This document shows positions 55,898 through 64,000 of a DNA stretch of 64,000 nt, piece after piece; positions within the stretch are counted from its first letter, which is position 1; each line of letters starts with the position of its first letter. The DNA comes from Iodobacter sp. BJB302. Lineage in GTDB: Bacteria; Pseudomonadota; Gammaproteobacteria; Burkholderiales; Chitinibacteraceae. The stretch is from positions 1 through 64,000 of the forward strand of contig NZ_PDZG01000015.1 in assembly GCF_002735645.1 (NCBI RefSeq). The letters run 5' to 3'. The notes beneath the pieces were generated by a model, which made no database searches, had not been told where the DNA came from, and worked only from the letters and a program-made list of their open reading frames with translations. Made by a program: the position numbers and the translations under genes.

Positions 55898-57025
55898 ATG
55901 GATTTCCAAACACCCATCGATCGCAGCGCGACCTCAAGCCAAAAGTGGAATAAATATGCAGGGCAAGACGTCCTGCCGATGTGGGTGGCCGATATGGATT
56001 TTGCCAGCCCCATTTCTATTATGGCGGCCTTGCAAGAGCGTGTGGCGCATGGCGTGTTTGGTTATACCGATGCACCGGACAGCTTGGTGGAGGCGGTGCA
56101 GGCTTACGCAGCTCAGCATTATGGCTGGCAGATTGATGCCAGCTGGATCGTTTGGTTACCGGGCCTGGTGCAAGGTTTAAATCTGGCTTGCCGCACGGTG
56201 GGCGAGGCGGGTGATGAAGTACTGACCGCCACGCCGATCTACCCGCCCTTTTTACGTGCACCGGGCCTGTCCAGCCGCAGCCTGCTGACCGTGCCCTTGC
56301 TGCAAAAAAATAATGCGTGGGAATGGGATTTTGCCGCGCTGGAAGCGGCAATCACGCCTAAAACCAAGTTATTGCTGCTGTGCCATCCGCATAATCCGGT
56401 AGGCCGTGTTTGGACGACGGATGAGCTGACCCGGCTGATTGCCATCGCCCGCCGTCACGATTTAATCATCTGCTCGGACGATATTCACTGCGATTTGCTA
56501 TTGGCGGAAGGCCTGAAACATCAGCCTCTGGCCGCGCTTGATCTCAGCTTTGCCGCACAAACCATTACTCTGCTTGCACCCTCCAAAACATGGAATATCG
56601 CTGGCCTTGGCTGCTCGCTGGCGGTGATTCCTGATCCGGCACTGCGTGCCCGCTTTCAAAAACAAATGGCCGGCATTGTGCCATCAGTGAATTTGCTGGC
56701 CTTTACCGCCGCCGAAGCCGCTTACCGCGATGATGGCATCTGGCATGCAGAGCTGATCGCCACTTTGCGGGCAAACCGGGATATTTTATTGGCTTGGTTT
56801 GCGGGCTCTGAGCGCTTAAAAATCACCCTGCCCGAGGCAACATATCTGGCGTGGATCGATGCCAGAGCGCTGGATCCGGTCAACCCCTTGCCGCACTTTG
56901 AAGCGCTGGGTGTGGGCCTGTCAGATGGCCGTGACTTTGGCCTGCCCGGCTTTGTACGCCTCAACTTCGGCTGCCCGGCTGTGACGCTGAAAGCGGCTTT
57001 AAAGCGGATTGAGTCGCTGCGTTAA
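55898..57025 (+). CDS. patB: PatB/MalY-type C-S lyase (aminotransferase fold)
   Basis: A 375-residue PLP fold-type I enzyme. PLP Lys230 lies in LLAPSKTWNIAGLG; early motif MWVADMDFASP, and HPHNPVGRVW, CSDDIHCDLL are the pattern of MalY/PatB cystathionine beta-lyases, which release homocysteine, ammonia and pyruvate. Its place after the cbs-gamma-enzyme pair shows a sulfur amino-acid block. It may lie on the same transcript (101-base gap). MalY-type proteins sometimes have a second regulatory role. Confidence 0.92.
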   Translation: MDFQTPIDRSATSSQKWNKYAGQDVLPMWVADMDFASPISIMAALQERVAHGVFGYTDAPDSLVEAVQAYAAQHYGWQIDASWIVWLPGLVQGLNLACRTVGEAGDEVLTATPIYPPFLRAPGLSSRSLLTVPLLQKNNAWEWDFAALEAAITPKTKLLLLCHPHNPVGRVWTTDELTRLIAIARRHDLIICSDDIHCDLLLAEGLKHQPLAALDLSFAAQTITLLAPSKTWNIAGLGCSLAVIPDPALRARFQKQMAGIVPSVNLLAFTAAEAAYRDDGIWHAELIATLRANRDILLAWFAGSERLKITLPEATYLAWIDARALDPVNPLPHFEALGVGLSDGRDFGLPGFVRLNFGCPAVTLKAALKRIESLR

Positions 57026-57069
57026 GTGATATGCGGGCAAGGTTTTTCGCCTTGATCGGCGGCTGAGCT

Positions 57070-57173
57070 TTGAACCACAGAGGATGCAGACAGCACAGGG
57101 TTTCACAGAGAGAAGCGAGCCCTGATGGGTTTTCTCTGTGTGCTCTGTGTTCTCGTTTTACTCTGTGGTTCAA
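57070..57173. repeat. CTCTGTG-family repeat, copy 7 (complete)
   Basis: TTGAACCACAGAG (57070-57082) and CTCTGTGGTTCAA (57161-57173) are perfect inverted arms; between them are CACAGGG, TTTCACAGAGAG and TTTTCTCTGTGTGCTCTGTG. It lies between convergent genes patB and marR. Confidence 0.9.
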
Positions 57174-57218
57174 GGTGTAGCTCTGTGGAACAGCAGATCT
57201 TATTTTGAAAAGTGTATT

Positions 57219-57662
57219 TTACAAATCCCTTAACCCCGCCTTCTCACAGCCCCGCTCTAATTTATTCAGCATGCCCTGAAAGGCCAGCAATTCTTCGTCG
57301 TTAAATTCTTCCAGAATAACGCTTAAAAATGCACTGCGTTTTGGCAGGGCCTGGTTTACTTCGGCGCAGCCTTGTGGGGTGAGGGTGACGTTGCTGAGGC
57401 GGTTGTCTTGCGGGTCGTTGCTGCGCTGGATTAAGCCTTCTTTTTCCATGGCTTTAAGCAAGCGGGTGAGTGAGCCGGGGTCCATTTTGAGTTGCTGAAT
57501 CAGCCATTTTTGCGAGCATTGGGTTTCTTTATAAAGCTGATTCAAAATGCGCCAGCGGGTCAGCCCCTGGCCTACAGATAATTCAAATGCACCCAGCATA
57601 TTGCGATAGCTGCGGCCCAGTTGTTGTAATACTTTGAGCTGTTCGGCTTCGTGCGGCGTCAT
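57219..57662 (-). CDS. MarR family transcription regulator
   Basis: A 147-residue winged-helix regulator. DNA-binding part QKWLIQQLKMDPGSLTRLLKAMEKEGLIQRSNDPQDNRLSNVTLT includes the MarR wing with DxRxxxxxLT-like features. The start MTPHEAEQ shares one base with the stop of the drug exporter (TAATG), so the two are translationally coupled and the regulator is made from the exporter transcript. It probably represses this operon and responds to a toxic ligand. Confidence 0.9.
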   Translation of the reverse strand: MTPHEAEQLKVLQQLGRSYRNMLGAFELSVGQGLTRWRILNQLYKETQCSQKWLIQQLKMDPGSLTRLLKAMEKEGLIQRSNDPQDNRLSNVTLTPQGCAEVNQALPKRSAFLSVILEEFNDEELLAFQGMLNKLERGCEKAGLRDL

Positions 57663-59212
57663 TATGCACCCCTTGGTTTGAACTGGATAACAGGCAGGCG
57701 GCGCAGGCACCAGAAGGCAAACAGTACGGCGGCAATGCCCAGCCACTGGCTGCTTTGAATGGAGTGGCTCAGTGTGGCGCGGGCTTGCTCAATCAGCAAT
57801 AAGCCATCTTCGCCCAAGGCATTCATTTGCAAAATGGCTGCTTGCTGGCCTTCGGTATTGACCAGAATTTGCGGATCATTTATCAGGCTGGAAACTGGCT
57901 TGGCAAACTGCTGATTAATATCGTGTCCATAGCGCCAGCTTAAGATCGATCCAACCAGCGCGGTGCTGAGCATCCCGCCGATCATCCGCAGCGATTGCAG
58001 CAGCGCGGTGCTGATGCCCAGGTCTTTGCGCGGGCAGGTTTCCTGCACAAAAATAGTGAGGTTGGGCATGATAAAGCCCAGCCCCAGGCCGCCAGACACC
58101 ATCAGGCTGATAATTAAAGGGTGCGAAGTATGAGGGGTGATATTCATCATGCCAGTCACGCAAACCAGCAGCAGGCCAAAACCCAGATAGAGCATGGCTT
58201 CGGGCCGTGGCAGGTGGTGCACAATCCGCCCGTTAAGAATGCTGGCAAAAGTAATGCAAACCACCAGCGGCGTAATCAGCATCCCGGCCTGGCTGGCCGA
58301 CAAATGAAAACCACCTTGTAAAAGAAGCGGGGCATAAGACAAGATTGCAAACATGGTAAAGCCCATCAGGAGCGACAGCCTGAACAGCGCAGCAAGGGCT
58401 GGGTCTCTGAAAAGGGCAAAGGGCAGCATGGCGTGCTCATTATTGGCTTCTTGTTTCCATGCCAAAAAGCCTGCGATCAGGCATGTGAGCAAGACGCTGA
58501 TCACCGGCACGCTCAGCCCCTGCTCCGGCAGCCATTCTACGGACAACTGCAAGCTGCCTAAAAATAGCGTAATCAGCAGCGCGCCCAACCAGTCAAGGCG
58601 GATTTTTGTATCGTGCTTGGGCTTTAAGCGTGGCAAAAAGCGGCTTACAAAAATCACACTCAATAAGCCAACCGGGATATTTACAAAGAACACGGCACGC
58701 CAGCTGACATAGTGGGTGAGCAGCCCACCGATACTGGGGCCAATGGCGTTGGCAATCCCAAATGCGGCGCTCAGCATCACCTGCCATTGTAAGCGCACTT
58801 TGCTATCGGGGAATAAATCGGGAATACACGCAAAAGCCGTACCGACCAGCATCCCGCCGCCTATGCCTTGCAGTGCACGGGCCAACACCAGCAGCAGCAT
58901 ACTGTTGGCCATGCCGCACAGCACCGATGCCAGCGTAAATGTCACGATAGCAACAACCACAAAAGGCTTGCGCCCGTAGTAATCGCCTAAGCGGCCAAAA
59001 ATTGGAATGGTGACAATTGATGCCAGTAAATAGGCTGTGGATACCCATGCATACAGCTCAAAGCCGTGCAGCTCGGCCACGATTGTCGGCAGGGCGGTGG
59101 CCACAATGGTCTGATCGAGCGCCACCATCATAATCACAAAACATATGCCCAGCATGGCCAGCAGGGACTGGCGGAAGGTGCGTTCGGAATTCTGTTTCAA
59201 CATAGTAGACAT
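57662..59212 (-). CDS. DHA2 family drug:H+ antiporter (EmrB-like)
   Basis: A 516-residue MFS exporter with fourteen membrane helices. Motif A appears as GRLGDYYGRKPFVV, motif C-like GPSIGGLLTHYVSWRAVFFVNIPVG, and the first helix ends with ALDQTIVATALPTIVAEL, the DHA2 signature D1. It would use the proton gradient to expel drugs. No EmrA-like membrane fusion gene is next to it. First gene of the operon with marR. Confidence 0.92.
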   Translation of the reverse strand: MSTMLKQNSERTFRQSLLAMLGICFVIMMVALDQTIVATALPTIVAELHGFELYAWVSTAYLLASIVTIPIFGRLGDYYGRKPFVVVAIVTFTLASVLCGMANSMLLLVLARALQGIGGGMLVGTAFACIPDLFPDSKVRLQWQVMLSAAFGIANAIGPSIGGLLTHYVSWRAVFFVNIPVGLLSVIFVSRFLPRLKPKHDTKIRLDWLGALLITLFLGSLQLSVEWLPEQGLSVPVISVLLTCLIAGFLAWKQEANNEHAMLPFALFRDPALAALFRLSLLMGFTMFAILSYAPLLLQGGFHLSASQAGMLITPLVVCITFASILNGRIVHHLPRPEAMLYLGFGLLLVCVTGMMNITPHTSHPLIISLMVSGGLGLGFIMPNLTIFVQETCPRKDLGISTALLQSLRMIGGMLSTALVGSILSWRYGHDINQQFAKPVSSLINDPQILVNTEGQQAAILQMNALGEDGLLLIEQARATLSHSIQSSQWLGIAAVLFAFWCLRRLPVIQFKPRGA

Positions 59213-59219
59213 ATCAATG

Positions 59220-59237
59220 ATTGACTGATCAACTAAT
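59220..59237. promoter_or_regulatory. Candidate MarR operator
   Basis: ATTGACTGATCAACTAAT is an imperfect palindrome centred on TGATCA with TTGA and TCAA half-sites, eight bases upstream of the drug exporter start. Symmetric sites of this size and placement are usual for MarR repressors. Inference only. Confidence 0.45.
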
Positions 59238-59382
59238 TATCGCAGCATCTTCATTACTAAGGAAAGGGTATTTTCCCCAGTGAGTGAAATGGGCAGGCCG
59301 GGTGGAGATGCACGTCAGATGCGGAGCAGGCCAGAAGTGCTTGCACGGAGAGGGCAGGTTTTTTATCCCGCAATGGTGGAAA

Positions 59383-59410
59383 AAAAAGCGCAGCCTAGGC
59401 TGCGCTTTTT
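59383..59410. terminator. Perfect 28-bp palindromic terminator after sstT
   Basis: AAAAAGCGCAGCCT followed directly by its exact complement, giving a stem with T-runs on both strands. It lies 22 bases from the sstT stop. Confidence 0.9.
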
Positions 59411-59431
59411 ACTATATACGCCTTTAAGTAT

Positions 59432-60673
59432 TCAGCGGCCGGCAAAGGCCAGCTGTGATTTGTGCTCTGCGGCCTGGCAGGCTGCAGCTGTAAAGAGCAC
59501 ATCTGTGGATGAATTGAGTGCGGTTTCTGCAGAATCTTGCAGAACGCCAATAATAAAGCCGACGGCAACCACCTGCATGGCCAGATCATTAGAAATACCA
59601 AACAAGCTGCACGCCATAGGAATCAGCAGCAGCGAGCCACCGGCTACACCAGAAGCTCCGCAGGCACAGATGGCGGAAACCACGCTTAAAAGCAGTGCTG
59701 TAGGCAAATCAACCTGGATGCCCAGAGTATGCACTGCAGCCAGGGTCAGCACTGAAATGGTAATCGCCGCACCGGCCATATTGATGGTGGCGCCCAGCGG
59801 GATCGATACCGAGTAATCGTCTTCTTTCAGGCCCAGCTTTTTACATAAGGCCATATTGACGGGGATATTTGCCGCAGAGCTGCGGGTAAAAAAGGCGGTT
59901 ACGCCGCTTTCACGCAGGCAGGCAAAAACCAGCGGGTAAGGGTTGCGGCGCAGCTTCCAGAATACAATCGCCGGGTTCATGATCAGGGCAACAAACAGCA
60001 TGCAGCCGATCAGCACCAGTAAAAGGTGGGCATAGTTCAGTAAAGATTCGATACCGGTTTCGGCAATCGTTGAAGCAACCAGGCCAAAAATACCCAGCGG
60101 TGCAAAGCGAATGACCACACCTACAATCACCGATACGCCACCGGATAAATCGCTGACCACCGTTTTGGTCGTTTCATTGGCGTGGCGCATTGCCACACCA
60201 AGGGCAATGGCCCAAGCCAGAATGCCGATAAAGTTGGCATTCATCAGCGCTTTTACCGGGTTATCAACCACACTCAGCAAAAGGCTGCGCAGCACTTCCA
60301 CAATGCCACTGGGTGGGGTGATATCGCTTGCGTGTTTGACCAGAATCAGCGTGGATGGGAACAAAAAACTGGCCGCTACAGCTACGACGGCCGCAGCAAA
60401 TGTGCCAAATAAATACAGAACCAGAATGGGCCGCATATTCGATTTTTGGCTGGGTTTATGGTTAGCAATAGAAGCCGCTACCAAAACAAAAACCAGGATG
60501 GGGGCAACCGCTTTTAAGGCGCTGACAAATAAGCTGCCCAATAAACCTGCTGACTTGGCTGCCGCAGGAAAAAATAAAGCCAGTGCAATCCCTGCGATCA
60601 GGCCTATCATAATCTGGCTGACTAGGCTGCTGCGGTTTAATAGCCTGAGTAGCGGATTTTGTGTCTGCTGCAT
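59432..60673 (-). CDS. sstT: Serine/threonine:Na+ symporter SstT
   Basis: A 413-residue sodium-coupled symporter of the dicarboxylate/amino acid:cation (DAACS) family; E. coli SstT has 414. The conserved segments [39 protein letters not shown] and [21 protein letters not shown] cover the substrate and sodium sites in the re-entrant loops. It is read alone, with a strong terminator. Confidence 0.96.
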   Translation of the reverse strand: MQQTQNPLLRLLNRSSLVSQIMIGLIAGIALALFFPAAAKSAGLLGSLFVSALKAVAPILVFVLVAASIANHKPSQKSNMRPILVLYLFGTFAAAVVAVAASFLFPSTLILVKHASDITPPSGIVEVLRSLLLSVVDNPVKALMNANFIGILAWAIALGVAMRHANETTKTVVSDLSGGVSVIVGVVIRFAPLGIFGLVASTIAETGIESLLNYAHLLLVLIGCMLFVALIMNPAIVFWKLRRNPYPLVFACLRESGVTAFFTRSSAANIPVNMALCKKLGLKEDDYSVSIPLGATINMAGAAITISVLTLAAVHTLGIQVDLPTALLLSVVSAICACGASGVAGGSLLLIPMACSLFGISNDLAMQVVAVGFIIGVLQDSAETALNSSTDVLFTAAACQAAEHKSQLAFAGR

Positions 60674-61046
60674 CGTGTTTCCTTTACTGTTTTATTCTCG
60701 TTGCTCGTTAGGAATGGCAATTAAATTTCCTGAAACGGGCGTGGAGGGGAAATAAGGCCAATGGCCGAGAATAAAATGGAAAGGGTTTAATCGGCTACTG
60801 GGGATTGCCTTAGCAATGCCCTTTTATCAGATGGTGTTATTACCATGGCAATTAATGACATCCAAATAATCATAGCAATCAGAAAGTCAGATTTATAAAA
60901 AACGGATTGTTCAAGTCGCTTTATAGCGAAACGCACATACATTTATTCGTTTTATTTAAAGGTCATCAAAGCCCGCTGAATACAGGATTAAATCTGCAAA
61001 AAGGGGATTTGGGGCGTACTGTGGATGGGGCAGTACGCCAGACACT
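60674..61046. other. Gap upstream of sstT and downstream of the chemoreceptor
   Basis: 373 bp. It holds the sstT promoter (minus strand) and, near 61013-61039, a hairpin GGCGTACTG/CAGTACGCC (nine bp) just after the chemoreceptor stop, which may be its terminator although the T-run is weak. No gene. Confidence 0.55.
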
Positions 61047-62936
61047 TTAAAGTTTGAATCGGTTAAAGGTACTCTGCATTTCTTTGGCCAGCTCATCCAG
61101 TGTTTTTAAGGTGTGCATGGATGATTGCAGGGCTGCATCCGAATCCAGAATTTGCCCGTTAATGGATTCAGTGCTCTGTGCCATTGCCGTAGTGGCGTTG
61201 TGCTGCTCGCCGGTAGAGAGCGCAATTTCGCTGATTCTTTCCATAACCTGTTGCATGGAATCGCCAATTTGCTGCATTTGTCCGCTGGCGGTTTGTGTGA
61301 GCGCGCTGCTGGTGTCTACGGCTTTCACTGTCGTTTGCATATTGCCCACCGCTCGGCCGGTTTCACCAAGAATATCGCTGATCATCTGGCTGATTTCCAT
61401 GGTGGCTTTACCCGTGCGCTCAGCAAGTTTGCGTACTTCATCCGCAACGACTGCAAAGCCGCGGCCTTCTTCGCCAGCGCGGGCGGCTTCAATTGCTGCA
61501 TTGAGCGCCAGCAGATTGGTTTGGTCGGCAATATCACGGATCACATTGGTGATTTTGCTGATATCTTGTGAGCGATGCTCCAAAGAAGCCAGCAGGCTGG
61601 ATAAATCGCCCACAGACTGGCGCGTATTCGCCATTTCTCTGCTGATTTTCAGCACATTTTCACTGCCATGCTGCGAGGCCAGCGCTGCCGCTTTCACTAA
61701 ATCATCGGTTTCGCGGGCGGCATCGGCAATGTGCGAGATGCTGACGCTGACTTCTTCGATGGCGGCTGCGTTGGCGCTTGAGATATCGGCCAGGTGATGT
61801 GAATCACTGGCAAGCCTGAGCACTGAATTACTGACCTCACTCACGCCTCCTGTGAGCTCAATCGCTTCATGGCGCAGCGCAATAAACATCGTGTTTAAGC
61901 GTTCAATAAAGTGATTAAAAGCCTGGGCTGTTTCAGCAACTTCATCATGACCCTGGCTTGGAATGCGCCGGGTTAAATCGGCTTCGCCTTGAGAGATATC
62001 CAGCATGGCATCGCGGATTTGCAATAAGCCTGCCAGCAGCCTGCGTAAGTAGGCGGTGCAAAACAGAATAACCACCAGCAAGACAACGCAAAGCGCAGAA
62101 ATAATAATCCAGACAAGGCGATGCAAAGGGGCATCGATTTCCGCTTTATCCAGTGCAACGCCCAGCACCCAATCGCTGCCTGCTACCGGGGAGAGCTCAA
62201 TCAGATAATCTTCACCATCTATGGCAAAAACGCTGGCGTGTTTGCCACCACTTAAGCGTGCAGAAAATTCGCTGTCTGTCAGCCCAGGGATTAAATCACT
62301 GATGGGCTTGAGATCAAAACCTGTCTTGGGATAGGCAATAATCTTGCCATCTTTGGTTGTCAGGAAAACATGGCCTTTACCCGCTAATTTGGTGGCGAGG
62401 GTTGATTTAACCAGATCAGTAATCAGAATATCACCGCCAATGACAATATTGGGGTCTTTGGCTTTTTGCGCAAATGTAATGACCAGCTGGCCTTTGGTTG
62501 CAGGCTCAGAATCAGGGTAGGGGCCGGAGATAATCACCCCATTGGCGGCGTTGGCTTCAATAAACCAGGGGCGGGCAGCGGGGTTATATTCTGCGCTGGG
62601 TTTGCTGCGGCCGGGCACAGAGTACAGCATGTCTTTGCTGCTGCCATTGCCCTCATAAATAACGTTAAAGCCACCCGCTTCGGCAAGCTGCTGCAGGTAG
62701 TAGCTGATATTTTCTTCGCCGCTGTGGCGCAAGGTGGCGGTGATAATGCGTTTATGTGATTCAAGCCAGCCGCTGATAAATGCGGTTTGCCCGGCGGCAA
62801 CCGAATCAATTTCTCGTTCGGCTTCGGCATAGGTATGGCTGCGGATATTAAGGCAGGCAATCACGGTAATGCTGATTGTGGCGATCAGCATAGAGAGCGC
62901 AATTAAGAGCGTAATCTTACTTCTGATAGAGTGCAT
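61047..62936 (-). CDS. Methyl-accepting chemotaxis protein, dCache-type
   Basis: A 629-residue chemoreceptor. Membrane helix 1 (about 8-28), a periplasmic dCache-like sensor (about 35-275; [21 protein letters not shown] and [12 protein letters not shown] are typical), helix 2 (about 278-303), a HAMP domain and a long coiled signalling domain with the hairpin tip [23 protein letters not shown]. No C-terminal CheR-docking pentapeptide. Ligands are often amino acids for this sensor type. Next to a close paralogue on the right. Confidence 0.95.
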   Translation of the reverse strand: MHSIRSKITLLIALSMLIATISITVIACLNIRSHTYAEAEREIDSVAAGQTAFISGWLESHKRIITATLRHSGEENISYYLQQLAEAGGFNVIYEGNGSSKDMLYSVPGRSKPSAEYNPAARPWFIEANAANGVIISGPYPDSEPATKGQLVITFAQKAKDPNIVIGGDILITDLVKSTLATKLAGKGHVFLTTKDGKIIAYPKTGFDLKPISDLIPGLTDSEFSARLSGGKHASVFAIDGEDYLIELSPVAGSDWVLGVALDKAEIDAPLHRLVWIIISALCVVLLVVILFCTAYLRRLLAGLLQIRDAMLDISQGEADLTRRIPSQGHDEVAETAQAFNHFIERLNTMFIALRHEAIELTGGVSEVSNSVLRLASDSHHLADISSANAAAIEEVSVSISHIADAARETDDLVKAAALASQHGSENVLKISREMANTRQSVGDLSSLLASLEHRSQDISKITNVIRDIADQTNLLALNAAIEAARAGEEGRGFAVVADEVRKLAERTGKATMEISQMISDILGETGRAVGNMQTTVKAVDTSSALTQTASGQMQQIGDSMQQVMERISEIALSTGEQHNATTAMAQSTESINGQILDSDAALQSSMHTLKTLDELAKEMQSTFNRFKL

Positions 62937-63055
62937 TATCTGCTTGAAAGGTAGTAGTAATATTCGGCATTGTCCTTTATTTTAAGCGCCGATTTATTGG
63001 TATATCACAATATGCTTATATAATATTCTCGGTAATAATTACCATTAAATAAAGA

Positions 63056-63096
63056 AAAAAAGCGGTCATTCAAGATGATTGAATGACCGCTTTTTT
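63056..63096 (-). terminator. Terminator after the second chemoreceptor
   Basis: AAAAAAGCGGTCATTCAA and TTGAATGACCGCTTTTTT make a perfect 18-bp stem with a five-base loop and T-run on both strands. It ends the transcript of the chemoreceptor at 63161. Confidence 0.92.
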
Positions 63097-63160
63097 GTAA
63101 AAAGAAAGAACAAAGAAAGTTCTTTAAATTTAATCAGCAGATGAATGCAAACAGATATGT

Positions 63161-64000
63161 TTACATTTTGAAGCGATTAAATGCTGCCTGCATTTTCTTT
63201 GCCAGATCGTCCAGCATTTTCAGGGTTTGCATTGAAGATTGCAGTGCCGCATCTGAATCCAGAATCTGGCCATTAATCGATTCAGTGCTTTGTGCCATGG
63301 CCGTGGTTGCGTTCTGCTGCTCACCTGTGGACAACGCAATTTCGCTGATCCGGTCGGTGACCTGCTGCATAGACTGGCCGATCAGGGTCATCTGCTCGCT
63401 GGCTGTTTGCGTGAGTGCGCTGCTTAAATCAACCGCTTTCACGGTGGTTTGCATATTACTCACAGCAAGACCTGTTTCGCTGAGGATGTCGCCAATCATC
63501 TGGCTGATTTCCATCGTGGCCTTGCCGGTACGTTCTGCCAGCTTGCGAACTTCATCGGCGACTACGGCAAAGCCTCGTCCCTGCTCACCTGCCCGCGCCG
63601 CTTCAATCGCTGCATTCAGTGCCAGCAGATTGGTTTGATCGGCAATTTCACGAATTACATTGGTGATCTTGGTGATATCTTGCGAGCGATGTTCTAAAGA
63701 GGCCAGCAGTGTAGATAAATCGCCAACTGACTGGCGGGTATTGGCCATTTCATCGCTGATTTTCAAGACATTCTGGCTGCCATGACGCGATGCTTTTGCT
63801 GCTTCTTTAACCAGATCATCGGTTTCACGCGCAGCATCCGCGATATGCGAGATGCTGACGCTGACTTCTTCGATGGCGGCCGCATTTGAGCTGGAAATAT
63901 CAGCAAGGTTGTGCGAATCATTGGCCAGCTTCAGTACCGAGCCGCTGACTTCGCTCACGCCACCTGTCAGTTCAATGGCTTCGCTGCGTAATTCTTTAAA
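63161..64000 (-). CDS. Methyl-accepting chemotaxis protein, C-terminal part (cut by window edge)
   Basis: The last 279 residues of a second chemoreceptor; the frame stays open to the window end (first visible residues [14 protein letters not shown]), so sensor, membrane and HAMP parts lie outside. The signalling domain with [23 protein letters not shown] and the end [22 protein letters not shown] is nearly the same as in the chemoreceptor on its left, showing a tandem duplication or gene conversion of the signalling half. A GTG within (63958) is not its true start. Confidence 0.93.
   Translation of the reverse strand, partial: FKELRSEAIELTGGVSEVSGSVLKLANDSHNLADISSSNAAAIEEVSVSISHIADAARETDDLVKEAAKASRHGSQNVLKISDEMANTRQSVGDLSTLLASLEHRSQDITKITNVIREIADQTNLLALNAAIEAARAGEQGRGFAVVADEVRKLAERTGKATMEISQMIGDILSETGLAVSNMQTTVKAVDLSSALTQTASEQMTLIGQSMQQVTDRISEIALSTGEQQNATTAMAQSTESINGQILDSDAALQSSMQTLKMLDDLAKKMQAAFNRFKM

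Noticed and set aside
61054-61797. 247-aa frame antisense to the chemoreceptor
   Set aside because: Ser/Ala-rich translation produced by the regular coiled-coil codons of the real gene; the second chemoreceptor gives the same shadow at 63141-63638.

Overview
The window looks like a chromosomal core region of a betaproteobacterium of the order Neisseriales (Chromobacteriaceae-like; an Iodobacter relative would fit, but species cannot be fixed from sequence alone). Reasons: mid-range GC, a cysE-iscRSUA-hscBA-fdx-iscX cluster, a pyrophosphate-type phosphofructokinase, a MutL that keeps an endonuclease-type motif, SstT, QueG and many chemoreceptor/HD-GYP signalling genes. No rRNA, tRNA, CRISPR array, prophage or plasmid gene was seen. 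The only transposase is a REP-associated tyrosine transposase (RAYT).

Layout. 0.2-3.2 kb: MOSC protein, two lipoproteins, a GNAT acetyltransferase and an AT-rich patch with a 159-bp inverted-repeat element and 9-bp tandem repeats. 3.2-10.4 kb: a three-gene signalling operon (HD-GYP response regulator, membrane PAS sensor without kinase, hybrid histidine kinase with Hpt). 10.6-15.8 kb: PPi-phosphofructokinase, MarC and MgtC membrane proteins, miaA and small unknowns. 16-25.9 kb: mutL, tautomerase, YfcG-type GST, the RAYT with its flanking REP palindromes, amiC-tsaE, queG, xthA, a Crp/Fnr regulator and a lytic transglycosylase. 25.9-28.8 kb: DUF2322-like protein, a PyrB-type ATCase with an N-terminal helix-turn-helix, and a degenerate HD-GYP protein. 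29-36.3 kb: the Fe-S cluster assembly operon read from right to left, with a recognisable IscR site and -35/-10 in front of iscR, preceded by cysE. 36.4-43 kb: glgB, glgX and pgm for glycogen metabolism. 43.3-52 kb: OmpA-like lipoprotein, PlsC, an alpha/beta-hydrolase/M14 peptidase pair, three solute-binding proteins, an amino-acid (cystine-like) permease and an MFS transporter. 52-57 kb: 2OG-Fe(II) oxygenase, cystathionine beta-synthase, cystathionine gamma-synthase/lyase family enzyme and a PatB/MalY C-S lyase, a sulfur amino-acid block. 57.2-64 kb: MarR plus DHA2 drug exporter, sstT, and two tandem methyl-accepting chemotaxis proteins, the last cut by the window edge.

Themes. Sulfur flow is concentrated here: cysteine synthesis (cysE), cysteine desulfuration (iscS), cystine-like uptake, trans-sulfuration and C-S lyases. 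The most striking non-coding signal is the density of dispersed palindromic elements: (a) RAYT-linked TAGGTTGGGYTA REP palindromes, (b) about seven copies of a family rich in CTCTGTG/CTCCGTG whose best copies end in inverted AACCACAGAG arms, (c) further one-off palindromes. Several sit between isc genes, which elsewhere are usually tightly packed. No clear new defence or biosynthetic system was found; the best leads are the HTH-ATCase fusion, the catalytically altered HD-GYP protein, the kinase-less PAS partner and the repeat families.
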